Assembly: GCF_004336805.1 (NCBI RefSeq)
Contig: NZ_SJXM01000001.1
Coordinates: forward strand, 124,001-188,000
Direction: 5' to 3'
DNA from: Aeromicrobium sp. IC_218
GTDB lineage: Bacteria > Actinomycetota > Actinomycetes > Propionibacteriales > Nocardioidaceae
DNA length: 64,000 nt
Position numbers and translations under genes: made by a program. A model generated the notes under the pieces. It made no database searches. It had not been told where the DNA came from and was given only the letters and a program-made list of their open reading frames with translations. This document shows, one piece after another, positions 46,595 through 53,952 of the stretch; the first letter of the stretch is position 1, and the number at the start of each line of letters is the position of its first letter.

Positions 46595-47260
46595 TCAGTA
46601 GCGAGCCGAGAACCCGCCGTCGGCGTGCAGCAGCTGGCCCGAGATCCAGCGGCCGGACGGCGACACCAGGAACGCGACGACGTCCGCCACGTCCTGAGCC
46701 GTGCCGAGCCGTCCCAGCGGCTGGTGCGCCGCGAGGGCCTCGCGGAGGTCGTCGTCCATCCAGCCGGTGTCGACCGGCCCCGGGTTGACGACGTTGGCCG
46801 AGATGCCCAGCGGGCCGAGCTCGCGGGCCGCGGAGATGACGATGCGGTCCAGCGCCCCCTTCGACGCGCCGTAGGGAAGGTTGCCGGTGGTGTGGTCGCT
46901 GGTGAGCGCCACGACGGCGCCGCCGCCGTCCGGCACCTGCCGGGCGAACCCGGCCACCAGCAGCAGGCTCGCGCGGGCGTTGACGGCGACGTGCCGGTCG
47001 AAGCTCTCGGCGGACGTGTCGAGCACGCCGGACTCGACGTCGTGCGCGTGGCTCAGCACCAGCGCGCTGACCGGCCCTCGCTCGGCGGTCACGGCGCGCA
47101 GCAGCTCGTCCGGTCCGGTGGGGGTCGACAGGTCGCAGGGGAAGTCGGTCCCGTGCAGGTCGGACGTCGCGACGTCCCAGCCGTCGGCCCGCAAGCGCGG
47201 GACGATGCCGGCAGCGAGGCCCTCGGGACGGCCGGCGCCGGTGACCAGGGCGAGAGACAT
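46595..47260 (-). CDS. SDR family oxidoreductase
   Basis: 221 residues. The short-chain dehydrogenase pattern is recognisable: cofactor loop LVTGAGRPEGLAAGI (a variant of TGxxxGxG), YGASKGAL with the Tyr and Lys, and the substrate-side NPGPVDTGWM. It oxidises or reduces an alcohol/ketone with NAD(P). ATG 47260 has TACCGT (47267-47272) 6 nt upstream, so the start is leaderless. Confidence 0.9.
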   Translation of the reverse strand: MSLALVTGAGRPEGLAAGIVPRLRADGWDVATSDLHGTDFPCDLSTPTGPDELLRAVTAERGPVSALVLSHAHDVESGVLDTSAESFDRHVAVNARASLLLVAGFARQVPDGGGAVVALTSDHTTGNLPYGASKGALDRIVISAARELGPLGISANVVNPGPVDTGWMDDDLREALAAHQPLGRLGTAQDVADVVAFLVSPSGRWISGQLLHADGGFSARY

Positions 47261-47286
47261 GGCCCCACGGTAGAGCCCCGGACGCG

Positions 47287-47323
47287 ACGAGGCGCCCTTC
47301 CCCGTGCGGGGAGGGCGCCTCGT
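47287..47323. terminator. Terminator after the WhiB-HTH gene
   Basis: ACGAGGCGCCC.. pairs with ..GGGCGCCTCGT (47287-47323) in a 16-bp stem with one bulged T and a GTGC loop. It lies 14 bases beyond the WhiB-HTH stop. Confidence 0.8.
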
Positions 47324-47336
47324 CGTGGGAGCCGGC

Positions 47337-47885
47337 TCAGGCGACCTTGCTGGTCTCCAGGCTGTCGAACGCGTCCAGCACCTCGTCGGTGGTGGGCACC
47401 CGGCGGATGGTGGGCGGCGCGGCGGCGACCTGGGCGGCCTGGCGCTCGCGCTCACGGCGCAGGTGGCGCTTGATCGTGGAGGTGGAGCAGCCGAGCCGCT
47501 CGGCCAGCTGGTGGCAGGTGTCGTTCGGGTAGGCCTGGCGCATGGCCACGACGGACTCGTGGTCGACCGGGCCGGCTCCGACCCGCGGGGCGCCGATGAC
47601 GCCCGGGGCCGGCTGGCCGATCTCGACGCCGAGCATCGAGCGCATCTCGCGTCGCTGGTCCTCGGTCGTGCAGGCGACGTAGCCGCTCACGTCGACCTCG
47701 ACCACCGAGCGGTACAGGCACTCCACGAACAGGGGGCACGCCGCGCACTGGCGGTGCGCGGCCTGCATGCGGGCCTGCTGATGACGCTGGTCGCCCGGAC
47801 CCTCGTCGCTCAGGTCGTACGGGAGGAAGTCCTCCGGGGACTTCGCGCAGGCGGGGATGTAGGAGTCCGTCTCCATCGTCGTCAC
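47337..47885 (-). CDS. WhiB-type iron-sulfur regulator fused to a C-terminal HTH
   Basis: 182 residues. Four cysteines in WhiB spacing (Cys13, Cys47-x2-Cys50-x5-Cys56) should bind a [4Fe-4S] cluster. The following turn reads SGYVACTTEDQRREM, where WhiB proteins normally have GVWGG-T-E-RR. After a Pro/Gly-rich linker comes an HTH-like segment (NDTCHQLAERLGCSTSTIKRHLRRERERQ, about 120-148) and a 30-residue tail. It is a redox or NO-responsive regulator by family. GTG 47885 is 5 bases after GGAGG. It follows bpa with a 32-base gap. Confidence 0.85.
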   Translation of the reverse strand: MTTMETDSYIPACAKSPEDFLPYDLSDEGPGDQRHQQARMQAAHRQCAACPLFVECLYRSVVEVDVSGYVACTTEDQRREMRSMLGVEIGQPAPGVIGAPRVGAGPVDHESVVAMRQAYPNDTCHQLAERLGCSTSTIKRHLRRERERQAAQVAAAPPTIRRVPTTDEVLDAFDSLETSKVA

Positions 47886-47906
47886 AGCAACCTCCGAGGG
47901 TGGAAC

Positions 47907-47922
47907 TGTGACGTACGTTACA
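47907..47922. promoter_or_regulatory. Near-perfect palindrome upstream of the WhiB-HTH gene
   Basis: TGTGACGTACGTTACA (one mismatch in an 8+8 dyad around ACGTACGT) lies 22 bases upstream of the WhiB-HTH start and overlaps the bpa stop codon. Confidence 0.45.
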
Positions 47923-48448
47923 GGTACATGCCTCCGGTGACACCGTCCGCGTCGATATTTCTCGTTTCGCCCTCTTTGCCACCGTTTGGCCCCGGCAGAG
48001 CCAGCCGGATGTTCTGCAGCTGCTGCTGCGCGGCGACCTGCTGGGCGTAGAACGCGGCCTGGATGCCGTGGAACAGTCCCTCGAGCCAGCCGACCAGCTG
48101 GGCCTGGGCGATGCGCAGCTCGGCCTCGCTCGGGGCCTCGGCGCCGAACGGCAGGCTCAGGCGCTCCAGCTCCTCGACCAGCTCGGGCGCGAGGCCGTCC
48201 TTGAGCTCGGTGATCGACTGCTCGTAGATCTCGCGCAGGCGCGAGCGGCTGGCCTCGTCGAGGGGCGCGGACTTCACCTCCTCGAGCAGCTGACGGATCA
48301 TGCCGCCGATGCGCATGACCTTCGCGGGCTGCTCGACGAGGTCGGCGGGACCGGGCGCCGCGGGCGCCTGCTCACCGCCCTGCTCGGCGTCGGCCTGCAC
48401 GGTGACGGGGCGACCGTCCGGTCCGATGACCTGGAACTCTTCGGGCAT
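47918..48448 (-). CDS. bpa: Bacterial proteasome activator (Bpa/PafE)
   Basis: 176 residues. A helical bundle (AKVMRIGGMIRQLLEEVKSAPLDEASRSRLREIYEQSITELKDGL, LPFGAEAPSEAELRIAQAQLVGWLEGLFHGIQAAFYAQQ) is followed by a disordered tail ending Gly-Met-Tyr-Leu. This is an HbYX-type motif like the GQYL of PafE that opens the 20S gate. The protein forms rings and feeds unfolded proteins to the proteasome without ATP. TACGCT (48455-48460) lies 6 nt upstream of ATG 48448, so the start is leaderless. Confidence 0.93.
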   Translation of the reverse strand: MPEEFQVIGPDGRPVTVQADAEQGGEQAPAAPGPADLVEQPAKVMRIGGMIRQLLEEVKSAPLDEASRSRLREIYEQSITELKDGLAPELVEELERLSLPFGAEAPSEAELRIAQAQLVGWLEGLFHGIQAAFYAQQVAAQQQLQNIRLALPGPNGGKEGETRNIDADGVTGGMYL

Positions 48449-48461
48449 GCCGCCAGCGTAG

Positions 48462-49436
48462 TCAGCGCACGCGAAGCAGCACCTTGCCGACGTGGGAGGA
48501 CTCCTCCAGCACGCGGTGCGCCTCCTGGACGTCCTCGAGGTCGATCGTGGTGTGGACGACCGGGCGCACGGCACCGCTCTCCAGGAGCGGCCACACGTGC
48601 TCGACCGTCTCGGCGACGATCGTGGCCTTCTCCTCGGCCGGACGGGCGCGCAGCGAGGTGGCGGTGACCGAGGCGCGCTTGGCCAGCAGCCGGCCGAGGT
48701 CGAGCTCGGCCTTGGTGCCGCCCTGCATGCCGATGACGACGAGCCGTCCGCCGGTGGCGAGCACCCGGACGTTGCGGTCGAGGTACTTGGCCCCCATGTT
48801 GTCCAGGACGACGTCCGGCCGCGCGTCCGCCTCGGTCAGCACCTCGACGAAGTCCTGCTCGCGGTAGTTGACCAGCACGTCGGCGCCGAGCTCGCGGCAC
48901 GCCTCGAGCTTCTCGGGCGTGCCGGCGGTGACGGCGACGCGGGCGCCGAGCGCGGACGCCACCTGGATCGCGCACGTGCCGATGCCGCTGGACCCGCCGT
49001 GGACCAGCAGCGTCTCGCCCTCGCGCAGCCCGGCGGTCATGAACACGTTCGACCACACCGTGCAGAAGACCTCCATGAGGCCGCCGGCGGTCACCAGGTC
49101 GATGCCCTCGGGCACCGGCGCGACCTGCCCGGCCGGCACGGCGACCTGCTCGGCGTACCCGCCGCCGGACAGGAGCGCGCACACCTCTTGGCCGACCTCG
49201 AGACCCTCGACGCCCTCGCCGAGCGCGGCGACGCGGCCCGAGCACTCCAGGCCCAGGACCCGCGTCGCGCCGGCGGGCGGGTCGTAGAAGCCCTGGCGCT
49301 GCAGCACGTCGGCGCGGTTGACCGCGCTGGCCACGACGTCGATCAGCACCTCGCCGGGGGCGGGCGCGGGGGCGGGCAGGTCGGCGACGACGAGGGCGTC
49401 GGGACCACCGGGCTCGGGGACGTGGACGGCACGCAT
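48462..49436 (-). CDS. NAD(P)H-quinone oxidoreductase (PIG3/QOR type)
   Basis: 324 residues. The MDR fold is clear: AVNRADVLQRQGFYDPPAGATRVLGLECSGRVAALG at the GroES-like part and the cofactor motif VHGGSSGIGTCAIQVASALGARV. There are no structural zinc cysteines, as expected of quinone reductases. ATG 49436 is 6 nt after TACGGT (minus strand, 49443-49448). As I recall, the M. tuberculosis bpa homologue also lies near such a gene. Confidence 0.93.
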   Translation of the reverse strand: MRAVHVPEPGGPDALVVADLPAPAPAPGEVLIDVVASAVNRADVLQRQGFYDPPAGATRVLGLECSGRVAALGEGVEGLEVGQEVCALLSGGGYAEQVAVPAGQVAPVPEGIDLVTAGGLMEVFCTVWSNVFMTAGLREGETLLVHGGSSGIGTCAIQVASALGARVAVTAGTPEKLEACRELGADVLVNYREQDFVEVLTEADARPDVVLDNMGAKYLDRNVRVLATGGRLVVIGMQGGTKAELDLGRLLAKRASVTATSLRARPAEEKATIVAETVEHVWPLLESGAVRPVVHTTIDLEDVQEAHRVLEESSHVGKVLLRVR

Positions 49437-49442
49437 GCGTCC

Positions 49443-49468
49443 ACCGTACGGGGGACGAGCGGTAGGTT
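49443..49468. promoter_or_regulatory. Back-to-back leaderless promoters
   Basis: The minus-strand -10 TACGGT (49443-49448) and plus-strand -10 TAGGTT (49463-49468) stand 14 bases apart. Each is 6 nt before its start codon (49436 and 49475). The two promoters must share their upstream DNA. Confidence 0.6.
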
Positions 49469-49474
49469 CTGCGG

Positions 49475-50965
49475 GTGACGTCGACGCCGCCCGTGCCCCG
49501 CCCGGTCGGCGAGTCCGCGTCGGCGGCCCGGTGCAGCGCCGGGGTCGTCGCCCTGCTCGCGCTGCTCGCCGTCGTGCTGCGGCTGCCGTTCCTGGGAGCG
49601 CGGCCCGGCCGCGACGAGGCCGGCTACCTCATGGTCGGCGCCGGCTGGGGCCACGGCGACGACCTGTACGGCCGCTACTGGGTCGACCGTCCGCCGCTCC
49701 TGCTCTGGATCTACGAGGCCGCCGGCGACCTCACGACCCTGCGCCTGGTCGGCTGCCTGGCCGCGGCCGCCGTCGTCGTGCTCGTCGGCGCCGCCGCGCA
49801 CGTCGCCGCCGGGCCCCGGGCCGCCGCGTGGGCCGCCGGCGCGGCCGCCCTGCTGACCGCCCAGCCGTGGCTCGGCACGGTGCGCGTGAACGGCGAGATC
49901 CTGGCCGCGCCGTTCGCCGCCGCCGCGATGCTCGCGACGGTGCTGGTCGTCCGCCGCCGAGGACGGTGGTGGCTCGCCGCCCTGGCCGGAGCGATGGCGA
50001 CGCTGGCCGTGGCCGTGAAGCAGTCCACCGTCGACGCGGCCGTCTTCGTCGTGGTCGCCCTCGCCACGGTCGCCTGGCGCGGACGCCGTCCCCGTCGCGA
50101 GCTCCTGGTCGTCGCGGCCGGCGTCACCGGCGGCGTCGTGCTGGCCCTGGCGGTGCTCCTCGCGCTCGCCGCGGCTCGCGGCACGGGTCCGTCCGCCCTG
50201 TTCGACGCCGTCGTGTGGTTCCGGGTCGAGGCGGGGGAGACCATCCGGACGTCCGCCTCGGACGCGACCGGCGAGCGGCTGCTCGTGCTCGTGGCCACGT
50301 GGCTGGTGAGCGGGCTGTCGCTGCTGACCGCCGCCACCCTGGTGCTGGCCGCCCGGCGGCGCGACCCGGTGGTGCTGGCGGTCGCGGCCGCCCTGCTCGC
50401 CGGCACGTCGGTCGCCCTGTTCGGCGGCAGCTACTGGGCGCACTACCTCATCGCGCTCGTCCCGGCCGCCGCGCTGGGCGCCGGCCTCGCCGCCGTCGCC
50501 GTGCCGCAGGTGTGGCGCCGCGTGGGGGCCGGCGCCCTCGTGCTGGCGACGGCCGTGACCGTCGTGCACGCGGTGGCGGTGCCCGACCGCGACGGCCTCG
50601 AGGCCGAGGTCGTCGGACGGGCGCTGGAGCGGGTCGCCCACCCCGGTGACACCGCCGTCGTCGCCTACGGGCAGCCCAACGTCCTGCTCAACGCCGGGAT
50701 GCAGAGCCCCTACCCGTACCTGTGGAGCCTGCCGGTCCGCGCGCTCGACCCCGACCTCGACCGGCTCGGCGACACCCTCGCCGGGGCCGACGCCCCCACG
50801 TGGCTCGTCGACTGGAGCGGCTTCGACGACTGGGGCGTCGACGCCTCGCGGCTCGTCGCCGTGGTCGAGCGCCACTACCGCCCCGTGGGGTCGGTCTGCG
50901 GACGCGAGCTCTGGCTCGACCGCCGGGTCGAGCGCGCGACGCCGGCCGCGGAGGCCTGCCGATGA
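49475..50965 (+). CDS. Membrane glycosyltransferase-like protein (GT-C/GT39 type)
   Basis: 496 residues with about ten transmembrane helices. Near the N-terminus RPGRDEAGYLMVG and DLYGRYWVDRPPLLLWIYEA match the acidic catalytic loops of GT-C polyprenyl-phosphate-sugar glycosyltransferases, the D-E and the WDxPP-like motif. The C-terminus is soluble, with VVAYGQPNVLLNAGMQSPYPYLWSLPVRALDPD. It probably uses a polyprenyl-linked sugar outside the membrane. It overlaps the next gene by 4 bases, and the start is leaderless. Confidence 0.85.
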   Translation: MTSTPPVPRPVGESASAARCSAGVVALLALLAVVLRLPFLGARPGRDEAGYLMVGAGWGHGDDLYGRYWVDRPPLLLWIYEAAGDLTTLRLVGCLAAAAVVVLVGAAAHVAAGPRAAAWAAGAAALLTAQPWLGTVRVNGEILAAPFAAAAMLATVLVVRRRGRWWLAALAGAMATLAVAVKQSTVDAAVFVVVALATVAWRGRRPRRELLVVAAGVTGGVVLALAVLLALAAARGTGPSALFDAVVWFRVEAGETIRTSASDATGERLLVLVATWLVSGLSLLTAATLVLAARRRDPVVLAVAAALLAGTSVALFGGSYWAHYLIALVPAAALGAGLAAVAVPQVWRRVGAGALVLATAVTVVHAVAVPDRDGLEAEVVGRALERVAHPGDTAVVAYGQPNVLLNAGMQSPYPYLWSLPVRALDPDLDRLGDTLAGADAPTWLVDWSGFDDWGVDASRLVAVVERHYRPVGSVCGRELWLDRRVERATPAAEACR

Positions 50966-51909
50966 CCGACCAGCGTCCGGGCCGGGCGGCCGACGCGACG
51001 TCCGCCGACGCGTACCGCTCGCGCTGGCGTCCGCTCGCCGTGGCCGTCTACGTCGTCGCCCTGGCCGCCTGGATCGTCACCGTCGGCGTGCCGACCGACC
51101 CGTTCCAGATGTTCGCGTGGATGTGGCTCGCGGTGGTCGCGTGGCGCTTCGGCGCCCCGGCGCGCGTCCACCTCGCCTTCGTGAAGGACTGGTGGCCGGC
51201 CTTCGCCGTGCTCGTGGCCTACCTCTACAGCCGTGGCCTGAGCGACGAGCTGATCGGCGTCCCCGTGCACTGGACGATGCCGATCCAGGTCGATCGCTGG
51301 CTGACCGGCGGGAACGAGCTCCCCACGCAGTACCTGCAGGACGCGCTGTGCGGCGATCCGTGCCTGCGCTCCTTCCCGCCCGCCTGGTACGACGTCCTGC
51401 TGACGACCGTCTACTACAGCCACTTCGTCGTGGGGCTCGGCCTGGCGCTGGTGCTCTGGGTCCGCCGCCGCACGGACTGGGTCGCCTGGCTCACGCGCTA
51501 CCTGACGATGAACCTGGCCGGCCTGGTCGTCTACGTGCTCTACCCGATGGCGCCGCCGTGGCTGGCGTCGAAGGAGGGCTACGTCGCCGAGAGCCTGCCG
51601 CGCCTGACCGGTCGCGGCTGGGAGGACGTCGGCCTGGGCGGCTTCCACGTCGTCCTCGCCTCGGTCGGCAACCCGGTGGCCGCGATGCCGTCGCTGCACG
51701 GCGGCATCGCGATGCTCGTGGCGCTGTGGACGGTGCACCGCCTGCGCAGCCCGTGGCGCTGGACGGCGCTGCTCTACCCGCTCGTGATGGCCTTCGCGCT
51801 CGTCTACTACGCCGAGCACTACGTGATCGACATCCTCGCCGGGTGGGCGCTGGCCGGCCTCGTCATGGTCGCCGTCGGCCGCTGGGAGTCCCGCCGCGAC
51901 GCGGCCTGA
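50962..51909 (+). CDS. PAP2/Aur1-like membrane phosphatase or phosphotransferase
   Basis: 315 residues with six to seven hydrophobic helices. The reduced PAP2 motif PSLHGG and YYAEHYVIDILAG fit the inositolphosphotransferase/PAP2-like branch found in actinobacteria. It may handle a lipid-linked phosphate together with the preceding glycosyltransferase, whose stop it overlaps as ATGA. Confidence 0.85.
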   Translation: MTDQRPGRAADATSADAYRSRWRPLAVAVYVVALAAWIVTVGVPTDPFQMFAWMWLAVVAWRFGAPARVHLAFVKDWWPAFAVLVAYLYSRGLSDELIGVPVHWTMPIQVDRWLTGGNELPTQYLQDALCGDPCLRSFPPAWYDVLLTTVYYSHFVVGLGLALVLWVRRRTDWVAWLTRYLTMNLAGLVVYVLYPMAPPWLASKEGYVAESLPRLTGRGWEDVGLGGFHVVLASVGNPVAAMPSLHGGIAMLVALWTVHRLRSPWRWTALLYPLVMAFALVYYAEHYVIDILAGWALAGLVMVAVGRWESRRDAA

Positions 51910-51957
51910 ACCGCACGGGTCGTCGCAGGGCTGGGTCGCACCTGCCAGAATCGACGG

Positions 51958-52752
51958 GTGCGTCCTGTCGTCGTCCAGCTCTCCGCGTCCCTCGACGCCG
52001 CCGCGAACCGTGCGGCCGTCGGGCGGGTGCTCGACGCCGTCGACCCCGCGCAGCGACCCGACGTGGTGCTCCTGCCGGAGGCCACGATGGCCGACTTCGG
52101 CCGCCACGACACCGACCTGCGTCCGCTCGCGGAGCCGCTCGACGGCCCGTTCGTCGAGCTGCTGCTGCGCCAGGCGCGCCGGCTCGGCACGACCGTCGTC
52201 GCCGGCATGTTCGAGGCCACGGACGACCTGCCCTTCAACACGCTGGTGGCCGCCGGACCGGACGGCGACCTGGTCGCGACGTACCGCAAGATCCACCTCT
52301 ACGACTCCTTCGGGTACCGCGAGTCCGAGCGCCTGGCCGCGGGCGAGGTCGAGCCGGTGACCGTGCCGATCGGTGACGAGGTGCTGGGTCTGATGACCTG
52401 CTACGACCTGCGGTTCCCCGAGCTGGCGCGAGGTCTGGTCGACCGCGGCACCGACGTGCTGGCCGTCCCGGCCGCGTGGGTCGCCGGCGAGCGCAAGCTC
52501 GACCACTGGCGCACCCTGCTGGCCGCCCGGGCGATCGAGAACACCGTCGGCGTCGTCGCCGCCGCGCAGTGCGGCCGCGGCTACACCGGGCACTCGACGA
52601 TCCTCGACGCGTCCGGGGTCGTGCTGGCCGAGGCCGGCGACGAGCCGGCCGTGCTGACCGCCGACCTCGACCCCGAGGCGCTGCGCGCGACCCGCGAGAC
52701 GAACCCGTCGCTGGCCAACCGCCGCATGGGGGCGACGGGGGTGCGCCCGTGA
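51958..52752 (+). CDS. Nitrilase/carbon-nitrogen hydrolase family protein
   Basis: 264 residues with the Glu-Lys-Cys triad: Glu in VVLLPEATMADFG (about 42), Lys in ATYRKIHLYDSFG (about 110) and Cys in LGLMTCYDLRFPEL (about 148). This resembles the predicted deaminated-glutathione or omega-amidase class that hydrolyses small amides. CAGAAT (51946-51951) is 6 nt before GTG 51958. The next gene overlaps its stop. Confidence 0.93.
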   Translation: MRPVVVQLSASLDAAANRAAVGRVLDAVDPAQRPDVVLLPEATMADFGRHDTDLRPLAEPLDGPFVELLLRQARRLGTTVVAGMFEATDDLPFNTLVAAGPDGDLVATYRKIHLYDSFGYRESERLAAGEVEPVTVPIGDEVLGLMTCYDLRFPELARGLVDRGTDVLAVPAAWVAGERKLDHWRTLLAARAIENTVGVVAAAQCGRGYTGHSTILDASGVVLAEAGDEPAVLTADLDPEALRATRETNPSLANRRMGATGVRP

Positions 52753-53801
52753 CCACCGCGACCCAGGGTGGACGCCGTCGGCTCGAGGCGCCCGCGACCC
52801 CCGCCTACGACCTGCCGACCCGGCAGCCGCGCCTGCGTCCCGAGCTGGGCCGCTGGGCCCGGATCACGGTCATCGTCCTGTGGCTCGTCTCGACGGCCCT
52901 GGCGACCACGTCCGTGGTCGCGGTCGGCGCCCCCACCTGGATCGAGCGGCCGGCGGCCGGCGTCCTGCTGGTGGTGCTGGCCACGATGCTCACCCACCGG
53001 GTCGGCGGCTACCTGCGCATCTGGGTCAGTCTCGCCGGGCTCCTGGCCGTGTCGGCGGTGGTGATGGAGCGCAACGTCACCATCTCCGCGGCCGCCGGTG
53101 TCACGGCCGTGGTCGCCACGGTGGCCTCGGTGCTGCTCACGCGTCCGGCCCGCACGCTGGGGCAGGTGGTGCGCGAGTACGGGGTGGCGATCGCCGTGGC
53201 CCTGTCGGGCACGGTGGGCGTCGCCGCCTGGAACGCCCCGGTCGGCTACCAGCGGTTCAACCTGCTCGTGCTCGGCACGTCGCTGGCCCTGGCCATCGCC
53301 GTGGTCTGGAGCCTCGGCGCCGGACTGCACGGCATGAGCCGGCAGGGCGTCGCGGTGCTCGTGGGCGTCGCCGTGCTGCTCATCGTCCTGCTCGCCTACA
53401 GCTCGTTCGTGCGCACGCACGGCTCGGAGACCGTCGTGGACGCCTTCACGTCCACGGTCACCTGGCTGCGCGAGACCGTCGGGGGCGTGCCCAGACCGGT
53501 CGAGGTGCTGATCGGCCTGCCCGCCCTGGTGGTCGGCACGTCGGTCCGCTCGCGCCACCGCGAGGGCTGGTGGATCCTCGTCTTCGCCGTCATCGGCACC
53601 GGCGTCATGACCACGTCGCTGGTCGACCCCAACGCCTACCCGAGCTACGTGGGCCTCTCCACGCTGTACTCGATCGTCCTGGGCCTGGCCGTCGGCCTGG
53701 TCGCCCGTCGCATCGCGCTGCGCGACCGGTCGGCTCGCCGCAACCGCGCCATCGAGCGTCCCTCGCGCGTCGAGCCGCCGCGCCACGAGCCCCTGCGCTG
53801 A
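52749..53801 (+). CDS. Hypothetical membrane protein
   Basis: 350 residues from GTG 52749 (GTGA overlap). About nine transmembrane helices fill residues 40-330, then a basic tail RRIALRDRSARRNRAIERPSR. I cannot assign a family. Co-translation with the nitrilase gene suggests a shared role. A 7-bp hairpin (53806-53822) 5 bases after the stop may be the terminator. Confidence 0.8.
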   Translation: MTTATQGGRRRLEAPATPAYDLPTRQPRLRPELGRWARITVIVLWLVSTALATTSVVAVGAPTWIERPAAGVLLVVLATMLTHRVGGYLRIWVSLAGLLAVSAVVMERNVTISAAAGVTAVVATVASVLLTRPARTLGQVVREYGVAIAVALSGTVGVAAWNAPVGYQRFNLLVLGTSLALAIAVVWSLGAGLHGMSRQGVAVLVGVAVLLIVLLAYSSFVRTHGSETVVDAFTSTVTWLRETVGGVPRPVEVLIGLPALVVGTSVRSRHREGWWILVFAVIGTGVMTTSLVDPNAYPSYVGLSTLYSIVLGLAVGLVARRIALRDRSARRNRAIERPSRVEPPRHEPLR

Positions 53802-53805
53802 CCCG

Positions 53806-53822
53806 ACCGGGCCATGCCCGGT
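53806..53822 (+). terminator. Short hairpin terminator
   Basis: ACCGGGC (53806-53812) pairs with GCCCGGT (53816-53822) with a 3-nt loop directly after the membrane-protein stop codon. Confidence 0.5.
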
Positions 53823-53850
53823 GGTCCGTCCGGGCGAGTGTTGGGACGTT

Positions 53851-53890
53851 GTTCACCTCCGCCTCCTCGTTGCACGGCTGAGCGGTCACC
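53851..53890 (+). promoter_or_regulatory. Candidate PhoP (PHO-box) half-sites
   Basis: GTTCACC (53851-53857) and GGTCACC (53884-53890) are in the same orientation and exactly 33 bases (three 11-mers) apart, upstream of a secreted phosphoesterase. Actinobacterial PHO boxes are built of 11-base GTTCACC direct repeats. Here the intervening units do not match, so this is weak. Confidence 0.35.
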
Positions 53891-53952
53891 CCACCTCGTT
53901 TGAGTCGTCGTGGGCGGCCACCGGTCGCCGTGACTCCGAGAGAGGAACGACA

